Assembly: GCF_030445035.2 (NCBI RefSeq)
Contig: NC_080698.1
Span: forward strand, 30,473,294 to 30,537,293
Length of the DNA stretch: 64,000 bases
Source: Dasypus novemcinctus
Lineage: Eukaryota; Chordata; Mammalia; Cingulata; Dasypodidae
Direction of reading: 5' to 3'
Shown here: positions 11,681 through 23,379 of the stretch, piece after piece
Layout: the number at the start of each line of letters is the position of its first letter
Position numbering within the stretch: the first letter of the stretch is position 1
Position numbers and translations under genes: made by a program
Notes under the pieces: model-generated
Told to the model about the DNA's origin: nothing
The model's input: only the letters and a program-made list of their open reading frames with translations
Databases searched by the model: none

Positions 11681-12095
11681 GGGAAGTGGACATAGCTCAA
11701 CTGATAGAGCATCCACCTACCATATGGAGGGTACGGGGTTCAATACCCAGGGCCTCCTGAACCGTGTGGTAAGCTGGCCCACATGCAGTGCTGCCACGCA
11801 CAAGGAGTGCCGTGCCACGCAGGGGCACCCCCTGTGTAGGGGTGCCCCACACGCAAGGAGTGCCCCCCACAAGGAGAGCTGCCCAGTGCGAATAAATCAC
11901 AGCCAGCCTAGGAGTGGCACTGCACACATGGAGAGCTGATACAGCAAGATGACACAACAAAAAAGAGATGCAGGTTCCCAGTGCCACCTGACAATGCAAG
12001 CAGACGCAGAAGAACACAGCGAATGGACACAGAGTGCAGACAATGAGGGGAAAGGGAAGAGAAATAAATAAATCTTTAAATATAAAAAATAAAAT
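11681..12095 (+). mobile_element. DAS-SINE
   Basis: Head 'gggaagtggacatagctcaa' with B box 'ggttcaatacccagg', the DAS body ('caaggagtgccgtgccacgc') and an 'aaataaataaatctttaaa' tail. The target-site duplication aacaatga is at 11673-11680 and 12096-12103. It is more diverged than the 8.6-kb copy, with many CpGs decayed to TpG or CpA. Confidence 0.9.
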
Positions 12096-12154
12096 AACAA
12101 TGAAAGAGACCTTCTGCAGCATCCCCCTCCTTTTTTTCTGGATCCATTCCCGAG

Positions 12155-12690
12155 CAACCCAATGTTCTAAAACACATCTTCTGACCTGGCAATTCTACAT
12201 CTATCCTAGAAAGCCACGTGGACACAGGTAGACAGGCAATTAAGAGAACGCTTTAAACAGGAAACACCATATCTCAGTGTCAGCTATGACTGAGCTCAAG
12301 AATGGTCTTTAATTAGCTCTGTAACAGAAAAAAACTGAACATGAATGCCCACCTGCAGGGATGCCGCTAAATAAAATGTAATAGTGGAATACTGCATAGC
12401 AGTTAAAAATGGACTAGAGCTATGTAGGTTTCAGCAAGGTCTCTCAAAGACAATGTCAAGTGAAAAATGCAAACAGCAGAATCAGGTGGATCATATAATT
12501 TCACCATTTAAATGAAAAAATTCACGTAAAATATTATATATGTAGTGAACATAAATATACACATTTATCAAATATTTTAAATATGCGCAGAAGGACATAA
12601 GCCAAACTAATATACTACTTGGGGAGGGATCGAAAGAAATGGGTTAGAGTAATAGTTACAAGTGATTTTCACTTTTTAACTTACTCTGAC
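12155..12690 (+). mobile_element. L1M-type LINE remnant
   Basis: 'ctggcaattctacatctatc', 'aatagtggaatactgcatag', 'tcaagtgaaaaatgcaaa' and 'ataatttcaccatttaaatg' occur in the order of an old L1 3' UTR. Confidence 0.6.
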
Positions 12691-13811
12691 TTTTCTTTTT
12701 GGAGCATAGCCATCTCCACACACCATGCTTCATAGTAAATCAAATGGTATGGTTTTTAAAAGTGGATATTGGTGTTTCTTTAAAGGGGAGGGGGACAATT
12801 TTCTTGTTTGGATGCTTCTGCTCTTTAGCCTTCCATGGACGCTATCTTCTGTTGAAGCCTCATCCACCACTTCACTTTGAAGGCTCATCTTTCAACCATT
12901 CAGAGTTGAGTGCTAGAGAGGGACAAGGGGCAGAAGGGCAGGCAGCAGGGGAGCCAAACTGTAGCATCTTGACAGTGTGCAGAGATGACCAAAGTGAAAA
13001 TTTGCCAAAGGGACAACAGTGACTGATGGTGCACAAAGAAATGTTAGCACAAACCTAGCTGCACGCAACACGCGCAAGCCTACAAGAGGGGACCACGGTT
13101 CCATAAACAGGCTATGTGATTAAAACACAGCTCTGGAGACAGAGGAAGGTTAAACGACTCTGACCTGGCCCATTGCCAATTCTAACCTTCCTGAAACACC
13201 CACACATTTCTATAATTCAAAGTATCTCTTAAAAAATCTCACAACCCCAATTTTTAAATGCGTAAAGAAGCTCTTACATTTGTTTGTTTTCTTGTTCAGG
13301 AGAGACTTGAGTTTGCAAACTCCCATTTTTTGAATAGAATAACAAAAAGTAAAATCCACTGAAAGCTTTTCATTTTGGCAAATATGGAAGATAATTTATT
13401 TCTCCAAGTGCCAGGAGAAAGCAACAAGCCTGGCATCTGTGCATTAACTTTCCATACCCTCTCAAGTCCTATAACTCTGGATAAATCTTCAGTTACTCCC
13501 AAAATTAATGAAACCTTAAATCCACATTAGCTTTTAACATCTGCTGAGTCTTAATTATACAGGAACAAAAGCAAAATTCCTGTACGTCACCTGCCAATTA
13601 GATTATCATCTATATCAGACACAAAAATATATGGAAATAGAAATCACTTTTTTCCCAGGTCAGTACAGACATAAACCAAATAACAAATGTAGGCAATACA
13701 CTGGTTATGTGCTACCCACAGCAAAACTGCCTCCTAACATTCATTTCTTCAACTATACACCTCTTATTTTTAAAGTCCTCAACTACAGGAAATGCACCTT
13801 TTGCTCTAAAA
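12691..13811. other. Non-coding DNA, nothing recognised
   Basis: Contains short chance frames (12699-13022 plus, 13296-13502 minus) without domains or splice context. Confidence 0.35.
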
Positions 13812-13995
13812 CCGGGGTTTTGAACAAGGGGTCCATGAGCTTGAATTGAAATTTTTAAAAAATTCTTGTGGGGATGTGTTGGTGCAGGTGTGATATATTT
13901 ATTAAATAATGAACAGTATCATGTGGACTTAGTAAGGGGTCCATGGTTTTCACCTGACGGGCAAAGGGGTCCGTGGAACAAGAAAGGTTAAGAGC
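13812..13995. mobile_element. Internally deleted hAT-type element
   Basis: Paired phrases 'aaggggtccatgagcttg' and 'aaggggtccatggttttc...aaaggttaagagccgcc' mark the two ends of a mammal-wide non-autonomous DNA transposon whose middle is mostly lost. Confidence 0.55.
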
Positions 13996-14244
13996 CGCCC
14001 TTACTCCAAAAGAAACTCAGGGACATTGTCAAATCACTTTTGCCTATATAACACTGATCCAACTAACATCTAATTTGTACTTGGGGTGGAGTAACTTAAG
14101 TCAATCTTCAGAATTATACTATTTAGACAAACTTATCAATGTATTGCAAAATAAAAATCCCAACCTACTCAAAACAATCTTGTTTTATGAAAATCTCCAT
14201 ATTAAAATGTAGACTCTCTGAAACATGAACTGTCTAAAAAGTAA

Positions 14245-14405
14245 CGCAGTGTGGTGTTGGCAGCATCGCCACGCTGTGGGAGCTTGTTAGAAATGCACAT
14301 TCTCAGGCTTCACCCTCCACCTAAGGAATGAAAAACTGGGGGTGAGGCCTGGGAGTCTGAGTTTTAACAAGCCCTCCAGGTGATTCTCATGCACTGGTCT
14401 AAATG
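14245..14405. mobile_element. MER5A-type hAT element
   Basis: 'gggagcttgttagaaatgca', 'attctcaggcttcaccc', 'gagttttaacaagccctc' and 'caggtgattctcatgcac' are MER5A landmarks. Confidence 0.7.
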
Positions 14406-15884
14406 ATAATACTAAGGAAGGCAATAAGACTGGAGTTTAGGGTCAAGGATTGCAAACAAGACTGATAACATGCCACAGAGAGGGGAAAAAAATCCAACGA
14501 ATTTACAGAGGACAAAAAATTTGGAATCAGCATAAACCCTGTATTCATCTCCACTCATTATCCACTTCTAAATAAATGAAGGCTCTGAAAGTCGTATGTG
14601 GATGTAGTCAAATGCTTGTAAGTTCACGTCTATTTATGCTATGGTTCAGAAATATTTGCACATCAAACCAGAATCTAAGTTTACACTTGGGATCCTGAGT
14701 CTTTTGTAAATGTGAAGAGTAAATTCTGAATCAAAATGTATTGAAGAAACAGAGTTTTCTAGGAGACTTGCCAGTCCTGTTTCTCAGGGTGACCTTAACT
14801 TTCAGACTTGAGGAATATTTTCTTTTCCTGATTAATATTTCCATAGGATATTGGTATACTTTGTTAGTATATGTATCAGGACTAGCTGATACAGGCTTTG
14901 TGGCTTTTCCTCTGCTCTGAGGAACAGCTTGCTGCCACATGATTGTAAAGGGCTTACTAATACTAACACGTGGAGGGCAGTGTCAAGGGCAGAGTTTTGG
15001 GTGCTCTCTGCTTCCGGAAGCCTCCATGAGGCCCAGGTGCACAGGTGCTAAACACTGCCTCTTCCTTTTTAGTAACAAAGAAACCTTGCAAATGAACTAC
15101 ACACATCTGACTTAGGATGTCAGGACCCTCCTAGATACAGGCTTATTTCTGGGCCTTTAGAATCAAATTAGAACACCCCATCAAACACCTATTTGAGCAA
15201 CCGTTAATTTCAAGTGTATTTAAATGTCTTCACATCTTGCTTTTTGCTCATCACATCAAGCAGCGCAGCTTCCACTGTGTAATCACAATAATGAATAAAC
15301 ATGGAGTGCTTATAAAGAACCCAGGCACCACAAAACTGATCAATTGTTAATTCTATAAAGTGGCAAAACGTGCCTTCCTTTGCAAGAACTCCATCAAGCT
15401 GCGTTTTGGGTGGGAAGGATGCCCACGTCCTCTACCCACTGTCCCTGGAAGGAAAAGACGCAATCACTCAGAGCCAGCCTAAGTCTTATCTTGATCTTGA
15501 TTATTTCCTTGCACTGTCTCAAGCCACCACTCCCCCCACGGGCAATGACAAGCAAAAATTGTCATGGCATTTTAAACACCATAGGCTGCACGGTTATTAA
15601 GTGCCAGAGGGTTGGAGGCAACGCTAATATCAACAGCCAAAATAGCCACAGGGTATATTTATTTTCCTCTTATTATTTTGACAAAATACCAATTTCACAA
15701 TGGGCACTTGACCCACAGGAACTCCAGATCTCAATCAAATTCCTTTATGTGGCAGGTGGAGGACTTTGAGAGCTTCTTGAGATAAACATGTTTCTATTTA
15801 ACCTTTATCCTCCACTGTGCTGGGCCGTACACATGAGGAGCTTGGTCAACCTTTCTTGAATTGGAAAAAATGAATGATACCACT
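14406..15884. other. Repeat-poor DNA, possible conserved noncoding sequence
   Basis: No clear repeat is seen. The segment 15365-15770 is single-copy in appearance, with AT-rich homeobox-like words ('gcacggttattaagtgcc'). Plus frames of 76 and 129 codons overlap there without coding features. No exon call is made. Confidence 0.3.
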
Positions 15885-16070
15885 AAGAGCTGAGGCTCTG
15901 GACCACACTGCTTGGGTTCGAATCGTGGCTCTGCCACAAACTACCAATGTGGCTTAGTGTCTGTGTGCCTCACTTTCCTCATGGACAAAAGGGTGTCTAC
16001 CTTATGGGACTTTGGCAAGGAGTAAATGAAAATGCATAAATATGCTTAGTGCAGTACCTGATGATCTTCT
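15885..16070 (+). mobile_element. MIR SINE
   Basis: 'gcttgggttcgaatcgtgg', 'ctctgccacaaactacc', 'ctcactttcctcatgg' and 'cttagtgcagtacctg' form a full-length forward MIR. Confidence 0.8.
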
Positions 16071-17273
16071 TATTCAAACAACTGAGAGCTACTGTGTCAA
16101 CTACAATATTTTGAAAACTCAGGAGGACAAATATTAGCAACCATCCCCTAATATTAAAAGGGCAAGTACCCACAGAAAACTATAACAGAAATAATGGCTA
16201 CCTCAGGTCCAATTCCATTTAAATGTCGCCTTACTCCCCAGTCCATCTTCATTTGGGTACGGCTTGGCCTTATGAGAATGTTTAAGTGTTAACCGGTGAG
16301 TTTCCTAAGTCTCCTCATCTGCTCCTCCGGTCCTAGGCTGTGAGGGATGGAAATTCGGCACAGGAGGAGGGAGAGACTGGCACCAAGGGACAGACGCACA
16401 TACACCCTCCAGCTGTGCTTACTGGAGCTCCGTGCTCCCAAGCTAAGAAGGCATGAGTTTTATCCTGGGAGGACCAGGCCCATGGTAACCAAGTCTACGT
16501 CTCTTTTGATTTGTGTCATGGATGCGTGTGTGTGTGTGTGTTGAGAAGGAATTAATCCAAAAAAATATAGATGAAGAAAGCTGTGTGTCTCCAGTGTGAA
16601 GCCGGGTTGCATAATCAGTTCTGAAAGCAGAGAAAAGGTAACAGATGTTTACATTACAATCTGGCTGCTTCTGGAAGCAGTTGCCAAATGATTTAAATAG
16701 CAACGAAGATTACAGCCCCTCTGATTTGTGCTTCTACAGATGCAGGCACAGAAGAACTTCCCCAGTAAGTTTTTCTTTGGATGGTTTCAATAGAATTCTC
16801 AACTGTACAAAATGCTTATAGCTTTCGAGCTACTTAAAATCTTCAACTGGGCATCATTAAAATAAAAGGTAGAACATAAGTTCTTAATTTTAATACTGAT
16901 ATAATGAAACTGGCTTCCAAGGAACACCTTAAGAAACTTGAAATCCCTTTTAGTTTTGGGTGTTTAATGACACTACTAGTAAGGTGAAGCTTTTTTTTAG
17001 GGAAATTGTGAGTTTATAAAACCACCACACATGAAATACAGGATTCCTGCACACCTCTCCACCACCACCACCTTGCACTGGTGTTTAAATGGAGTAACAT
17101 GCAGTCATAAAAAAGGATGGCATCGAGCTCTCTTCACTGTATCTTCCTTCCCAGAATGGCTCCAGAGCATTTCTGACTCTCTCGTGAATACACAAAAACG
17201 GTCACCATTTAAAAAAAAAAAAAACAAAACCATAAACAGTCACCACAGCATAGGAGGCGCTCCCTAATTAAGG
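16071..17273. other. Non-coding DNA, nothing recognised
   Basis: Holds a short (TG)n at 16526-16540 and an A-run at 17211-17224 that could be a retroposon tail. No matching target-site duplication was found. Confidence 0.35.
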
Positions 17274-18050
17274 GGATGCTGGCTGACCACATGGATGCCA
17301 ACTGACCGCAAAGATGCCAGATGACCAGGTGGATGACCACATAGATGTCAGCTGATGTGTGGATGCCAGCTGACCACATGGGTGTCAGCCAACCATGTGG
17401 GTGTCTATGCGGATGCCGGTGGATCACGTGGATAACTGCATGGATGTCAGCTGACATGTGGATGCCGGTGGATCACGTGGATAACTGCATGGATGTCAGC
17501 TGACATGTGGATGCCGGTGGATCACGTGGATAACTGCATGGATGTCAGCTGACATGTGGATGCCGGTGGATCACGTGGATAACTGCATGGATGTCAGCTG
17601 ACATGTGGATGCCGGTGGATCACGTGGATAACTGCATGGATGTGAGCTGACATGTGGATACCAGTGGATCACGTGGATAACTGCATGGATGTCAGCTGAC
17701 ATGTGGATGCCAGTGGATCACGTGGATAACTGCATGGATGTGAGCTGACATGTGGATGCCGGTGGATCACGTGGATAACTGCATGGATGTGAGCTGACAT
17801 GTGGATGCCGGTGGATCACGTGGATAACTGCATGGATGTGAGCTGACATGTGGATACCAGTGGATCACGTGGATAACTGCATGGATGTCAGCTGACATGT
17901 GGATGCCAGTGGATCACGTGGATAACTGCATGGATGTGAGCTGACATGTGGATACCAGTGGATCACATGGATAACTGCATGGATGTCAGCTGACATGTGG
18001 ATGCCAGCTGACCTCGTGGGTGTCTGTGTGATGCTGGCTGACCACGTGGA
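17274..18050. repeat. 49-bp minisatellite with one CACGTG per unit
   Basis: Twelve head-to-tail 49-bp units start at 17411 and every 49 bp to 17950. Each reads ggatgccggtggatcacgtg, then gataactgcatggatg, then tcagctgacatgt. Variation is limited mainly to ccggt/ccagt with a G/A change, and gtcagc/gtgagc. Degenerate copies of a roughly 20-bp ancestor (ggatgccagctgaccacatg) flank the array at 17274-17410 and 17999-18050. Because 49 is not a multiple of three, the short minus-strand frames here are not coding. Confidence 0.97.
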
Positions 18051-18514
18051 CACTAGCCTCCTTCCCTAGGCATGGGATCACAGAAGGCTCCCCACAAAGC
18101 ACTGCCTAGTACACAAAGCAAGGTGCAGACTGTGGGACATCCGACCCCATTTATCTAAAATGATTAGGTCTAAATGTTTATATGTGAATAAAAGCAGGAG
18201 GAGGGAATTGGAACTATATTTACCAAAATATGAAAAGGAATTGTCTCTGGATGGCAGAATTGGGTGAATTTTTTTACTTTCCTCTTACACTGTTCCATAG
18301 TGTTTGAATTTTCTACCCTAAGCATGTATTATCTTTATAAATTAAAAAAAAAAAAAAGGAAAGAAGGAAGGAAGGGAATATTCAAAACAGCAGTTTGATA
18401 AGAATTTTGCCCTTTACATAAGAGACTTGGGTTCCCTGCCAGAAATAAAGAGCTAGGGGACATTGAATAAGCCATTTCACTACTCTGGACCTAGAAACGC
18501 TGCAATACAGCAGG
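18051..18514. other. Non-coding DNA with poly(A)/GGAA tract
   Basis: An A-run and GGAA repeats (18344-18376) could be the tail of an old retroposon ('tttacttccctcttacactgttcc'-like sequence before it). No gene is visible. Confidence 0.35.
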
Positions 18515-18715
18515 GTTTCTCAACCACAGCACTCATGACATTTTCAGTCCTATAATTCTTTGTGGAAGCTGACCTGTGCACTGCAGGCTATTTAGAGCCT
18601 CCCTGGCCTCTGCACACTAGATGCCAGTAGGATCCCCTGCCTTCCAGTTGTAATGACCAAAAATGTCTCCAAACATTGTCAACTGTCCCCTGGGGAGGGG
18701 GAGGAGAATCACCCC
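18515..18715 (-). mobile_element. MER20 hAT element
   Basis: 'cagggtttctcaaccacagc', 'gacattttcagtcctataat', 'cctctgcacactagatgcc', 'gaccaaaaatgtctccaaac' and 'ctgtcccctggggag' match a reverse MER20. Confidence 0.8.
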
Positions 18716-18772
18716 CAGCTCAGAAGCCACTGCACCAGGTGGTATCTAAGGACTTTCCTCACTGGAAATCTT

Positions 18773-18774
18773 GC

Positions 18775-18821
<47 letters not shown>

Positions 18822-19050
18822 TGTGGTACCGGGGGTGGGAACTGAACCTGGGACCTCATATGTGGGAAGCCAGCGCTCAACCACTGATCTACATCAGCCC
18901 CCTGAATTGGTTATTCTGTTTTGTCTGTTGTTGGTTTGGGGTGTTTATTTTTGTTGTTGTTTTGTTGTTGTTGGGAGGCACCAGAAACCAAACCCGAGGC
19001 CTTCCATGTGGGAAGTCGGTGCTTAACCACTTGAGCCACATCCGCTCCCC
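18773..19050 (-). mobile_element. Two-headed tRNA SINE with (GT)n tail
   Basis: Two reverse-strand tRNA-like heads (B-box complements 'ggaactgaacctggg' near 18840 and 'aaccaaacccgagg' near 18987) end at 'gagccacatccgctcccc'. On the reverse strand the tail is a (CA)n tract, seen here as (GT)n at 18774-18820. Target-site duplications tcactggaaatctt (18759-18772) and tcactggaaatttt (19052-19065) bracket the whole unit, so the microsatellite belongs to the insertion. Confidence 0.85.
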
Positions 19051-19066
19051 ATCACTGGAAATTTTT

Positions 19067-20212
19067 GAATATTTTTAGAAGATGTCTCTAAAGACAGAGC
19101 TGTAGGTCTAATGATTCACACCAGTCATTCACGAGGAGGGACCTATGGGGTACCAAGAATTCGTTAATATTTTCATCATTCATTAGTCAAAAGAGGATAT
19201 GAAATGGATAAAATACAGGTAACAAAAACATGAATTTTCAGAGAAAACTTCAGTACATATTGCATAGATGTGTAACTCAAAGAAACCAAGCAAGTGCTCA
19301 TTAAAAAACTAATAAAAATAATAATTCTAGTTGTTGACAGTCTCACTTTTAGTTAAAACAATTGCTGCATGAATGTTCAATTGCTTCCTAATTTTGGAAT
19401 AAATTCATAGCACTAACAAGGCCAACATGGAGTATTGTGTATGCATTTTCACATTTTTACTGTTTTTAAAAAGCCTGTATCTTCATATCTTTCTAAAAGG
19501 GATATATTACTCTTCTTCACTGACATAAAACTACAATCTCACAAAAATGAGGCAAATTATCCTCATCTTTATCTTCTTTTTAAAAACAGCATCTTTTTAT
19601 TTGCACTTTATTAACAAGAACTCTCTAATATCTGACACTACCATACTTTTGAATTAAAATTATTTATGCTCATGCTAATGACTTGCTACTATAAGATCCT
19701 GACATCTTTTGAATTAGAATGACTGGAAAAGATTCAATGTGGTTTGAGATTTATGATTGTAGGAAAATCAGTAGTTGAGCTACATAAAGAAAAGCCTCAT
19801 TAACCAGAATATTTCTTTAACAACAATACTCTATGCCTGGTTCAATATCATTATTCACAACCATGCCAGAAAATAGGGTTTATTCCAAATTGTTAGTTTG
19901 GTCCTTATACCAACTAAAAGCATAAAATATGAAAGTGGTGACTATTATATAATAAATTAATATTCTGAGTTCTCTTTCACAAGTAAACCTCCAGCTATCA
20001 CCTAAACCAGCTTCATCATCCTAAATCCTTGTCTTTTCAAGAGTTCAGTTTGGACCAGACTGAGGCACCCTACCCAATCCTCTTCTACCACCAGCTCCCC
20101 ATTTAAAGTTCTCCTTTGCAATTAAAGGTACTGGGTCAGCTACAGGGAAGCAACTCAAGCTAGATGATGTTGTCAAACCCTTGAACAGGGTTCATACAGT
20201 ATAATATTCTAA
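19067..20212. other. AT-rich non-coding DNA
   Basis: No repeat family, exon or RNA gene recognised. It is flanked by a SINE and a retrocopy. Confidence 0.35.
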
Positions 20213-20225
20213 CAAACTAAGCCTT

Positions 20226-20616
20226 TTTTTTTTTTTACATGTAAATATTTTATTTGATTAAAACAACAAATGCTGAAATTTTTCTAAAGACACATGAAAA
20301 TGTTGACATTAATATAACTTGGAGAACAAACCTTTTACCCCTACTCCTTGACTCCTTGGGGGTTGGGTCCAGCACAGCAAGTTAAAAAATTCCTCATATT
20401 TGTAATCATTCCTTTGTAAAAACTAACTTATGGAGATGTCTTGCTGCAGAATCTAATCCAGTCTAAGAGGGTGATAAAAGGCTGCAATTCTAGAGTTTTC
20501 GCCTGGTATACATATAATGAGCTGGGTGGGTTTAGAAGCTTGGAAATGGCTTAACCAACAGCTGCCAGTATGGCTAAAGATAGTAATGTGACATGCCATT
20601 TCCACTGTGGATCTGG
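20226..20616 (-). pseudogene. Retrocopy of an mRNA 3' end, parent unknown
   Basis: A 391-bp insert lies between perfect 13-bp target-site duplications caaactaagcctt (20213-20225 and 20617-20629). On the minus strand it ends with an AATAAA signal (20254-20249), about 13 nt before a 12-14-nt poly(A) tract seen as T's at 20224-20236. These are the hallmarks of L1-mediated retroposition of a processed transcript. The copy is 5'-truncated and appears to be mostly 3' UTR. I could not identify the parent gene. It has no tRNA-type head, so it is not a DAS-SINE. Confidence 0.75.
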
Positions 20617-20629
20617 CAAACTAAGCCTT

Positions 20630-23379
20630 GATAATGAAAGAAGCCAATGTGGTCTTCCTGTGCATTAACTGTCTGAAGAGGGGTCCTGCCATCACCACCA
20701 TCACTGCATCAAAATAGCCACTTCTGCCAGACTTTATTGGAAAGGGTATTGGACTAGGAGGAGGATCTCGGGATTCTAATCCCAGTTCTTTTTTTAAAAA
20801 AATACCTTAGTGGACTCTGGCAAAGTCAACATCTCCTACCCTTGCTCTTCTAGAAAGCTGAACTCCAACCGACTTTCCAGATTTGAAATTCTGGAAATCT
20901 GGAAGTCTTGCCTTAAACCAGAGTCTGCAATTCCATTTATGTTTAAAAATTCAGGAGCCCATTTTACAGGCTTTGTGGACAAAAATGGATTTAACTTGAA
21001 TGGTGATTGTTAAAGAGGAGGTGTTACTTTTATTTTTTCAACAAATACTAAATAGTTGGAAAGGCAAAGTTCATTTTTTCTTGTGAGAAGTGGGTTGGCA
21101 GAGACCACAAACTAAGTGGGCAATGCCATAAGATGGCTTAAGTCTATGCCTATAAGACAGGCATATCCTGGTTTTTGACCTGGGCTTTTGCTAAATGACA
21201 TTTTCAAAACAAATAATTATGAAATAATTATATGACTAAGACCCTTCGGTGGGCATCTTTGCCCACTCTCAATCCTCAATCTTCTTAACAAATTGGGGTA
21301 GATTACACTGTCTGATCTCCCAGTGGTGCATGATTGGCTTTAGGACTTAAAGTCATTTTACTAAGCCTGGCAGATTGATACTCAACATGTGCACAAACAA
21401 AGCAGTCCATCACCTACATGGACCATCTACTCAAGGAACAAAAAGAGCAAATGGCTAGTCCATTTACTATGAAGTCTCTATATATCTGTAAAGAAATAGT
21501 GCCCAATGAAGGTAAAACTCCCAAAGAAGAAAGCAGAGGGGGGAAATCTACTTATGCAAATTCTAAAGAGATCAATAAAACTGCAATCTGATTATTTTAT
21601 TATTAAGCTAAGCTTCTTAGTATAGAAATCCCAAAACTCTCCAACTGGGCAGCTAATTGAGAGTTAGGAAGAGCCAAGACTTCCCAGTTTTCTCATTCAT
21701 CAGACAATCCCTTGCTCAATCTGCTGTGACTTTTGTCAAAGCATGTTTAAATCAGATAGAGGATTGGCTGGTGATGATGTCATCCATGGGTTAATCCCCA
21801 GCCAATGCAGTTTTAAGAGCATATGCAACAACACCATTTACATAACAAAGTATTATATTAAGTGTTACAATAAAGGAGCACCGCAGATAAAAGCAGCTAT
21901 TAGCGAAAGGCTACATGCCAGTGAGAAGGAGGTGAGGCACACAACAAAGTATCCTTTTTTTACTAAATGGAATTAGGTCATCAAACAATACACATCACTT
22001 AAAAGAGCAGAAAGTGAATACTGAAATTCAAGTGACCCAGAACATTCTAGTACTAGATATATGGGGAAGGCTGTCTGCAATGAAAAATAAGCAAGAATTA
22101 GGTAAAAAATATTTGTAAGTGATTTTTCTGGTATGTGGGGAAGTAGTAAAACTAAAGGCACTTAAAAATAAGTAAATTAGCAGCCACTACTTTTATGGGT
22201 AGAATAACTTTCTTACCCTTAACAGGAAAAACTGGCCAAGGCAAATCGTGACTTAAAACCTTATAATAAATTTTAAAGTATCAAAGTATAGTCAAAATGC
22301 GCCTGGAGGAAGAGCGCAAAGCCTCACAGGGCAGAACAATGAAACAGAAGAACTTAGGAAACCCTGAAATACTGCTTTCAGCTATGAGAATATTGATCAA
22401 GAAATGTCCACGCACATCAAGAAAGCTTTTTGCACAAATGAGCAATGCCAATTCACACGGTCAGTCTGGGAGGACATAAGTCATCATTAGTCATAATGAT
22501 TCTGCAAATTGCTCTCACATGCCTTATTAAGACCTGTATTTCCAATCCAAAAGAACTCTTGGGCTTTCACACTGATTCATGACTACAAACTTAGCAGAAA
22601 TGTTTCTCACTGTAAAACCCACAGCTAGCTGTTGAAGAATCCTTCAAGTCATGGATCTGTTCTCAAATGACTAAATCGGAACACTAATTCTATAGTAAAA
22701 TGGATGCTCCTAAATTTTTTTAACGATTTTTTAAAATCCGGGCCCTGCCTGAACTACATACAGACAAAGTGCCCCCACCTCCATCCCCCTGAGCCAGTCG
22801 CCTGGAGGGGACCAAACTGGGATTCATGTGATCAGAAAGTTGTGCAGGTTTGGGAGTCGAAATCTGCGGGTAGGGGATTCGGGTTGTTGTGGACAATCCC
22901 TGTGCCAAGGATATTAGAGAAAGAATCAGCTCAAGGATCCTGATGCGTCCATCCTCAATGACTGGGCTTGCCTGTCACAGCACATCAACCTTCTTCGGCT
23001 GGAGGGACAGCCATTGAAAGGCTAAAGGAGAAGAGTTCAGGGATGCTTCGCCCAGGGGTCCTTAAATCCTAACGGGGGGAGGGGGATGGGCACAGGCAGG
23101 TTTGAGAGAGTCCATGAACCTGTGGGTATATTGCCAGGTTGAGGCTCTCAGAGGCTTCTGTGCAGCATTCAAATTTAAGTGATAGTGATTCCGGAGGCAA
23201 AACGCCCCAGAGGCACCGCATTTGGCTTGGGGCTGCTTCTCCAGGAGAAGGATCCGGCTTTCCACTTTGAGTCCTCTCCAAGAATAAGCTCCTAGCTTAG
23301 GAGAAAAATGCCCTCCCAGAAGCCGATTAGCAGGGTAAATAAAGCAAGAAAAGGGGGAAAGGGAAGAAATATAGAGACA
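20630..23379. other. Non-coding DNA leading to the CpG island
   Basis: Moderately AT-rich to about 22.7 kb, then rising in GC. A minus frame of 184 codons (23062-23616) overlaps the island shore but has no recognised domain. It would lie inside intron 1 of the inferred minus-strand gene. No repeats are confidently named. Confidence 0.35.

Noticed and set aside
17411..17998. CRISPR-like regularly spaced repeats
   Set aside because: Units are contiguous with no unique spacers, and the genome is mammalian. It is a minisatellite.
17209..18053. His/Ile-rich repeated peptides in short frames
   Set aside because: They come from a 49-bp repeat that shifts frame every unit, so no continuous repeat protein is possible.
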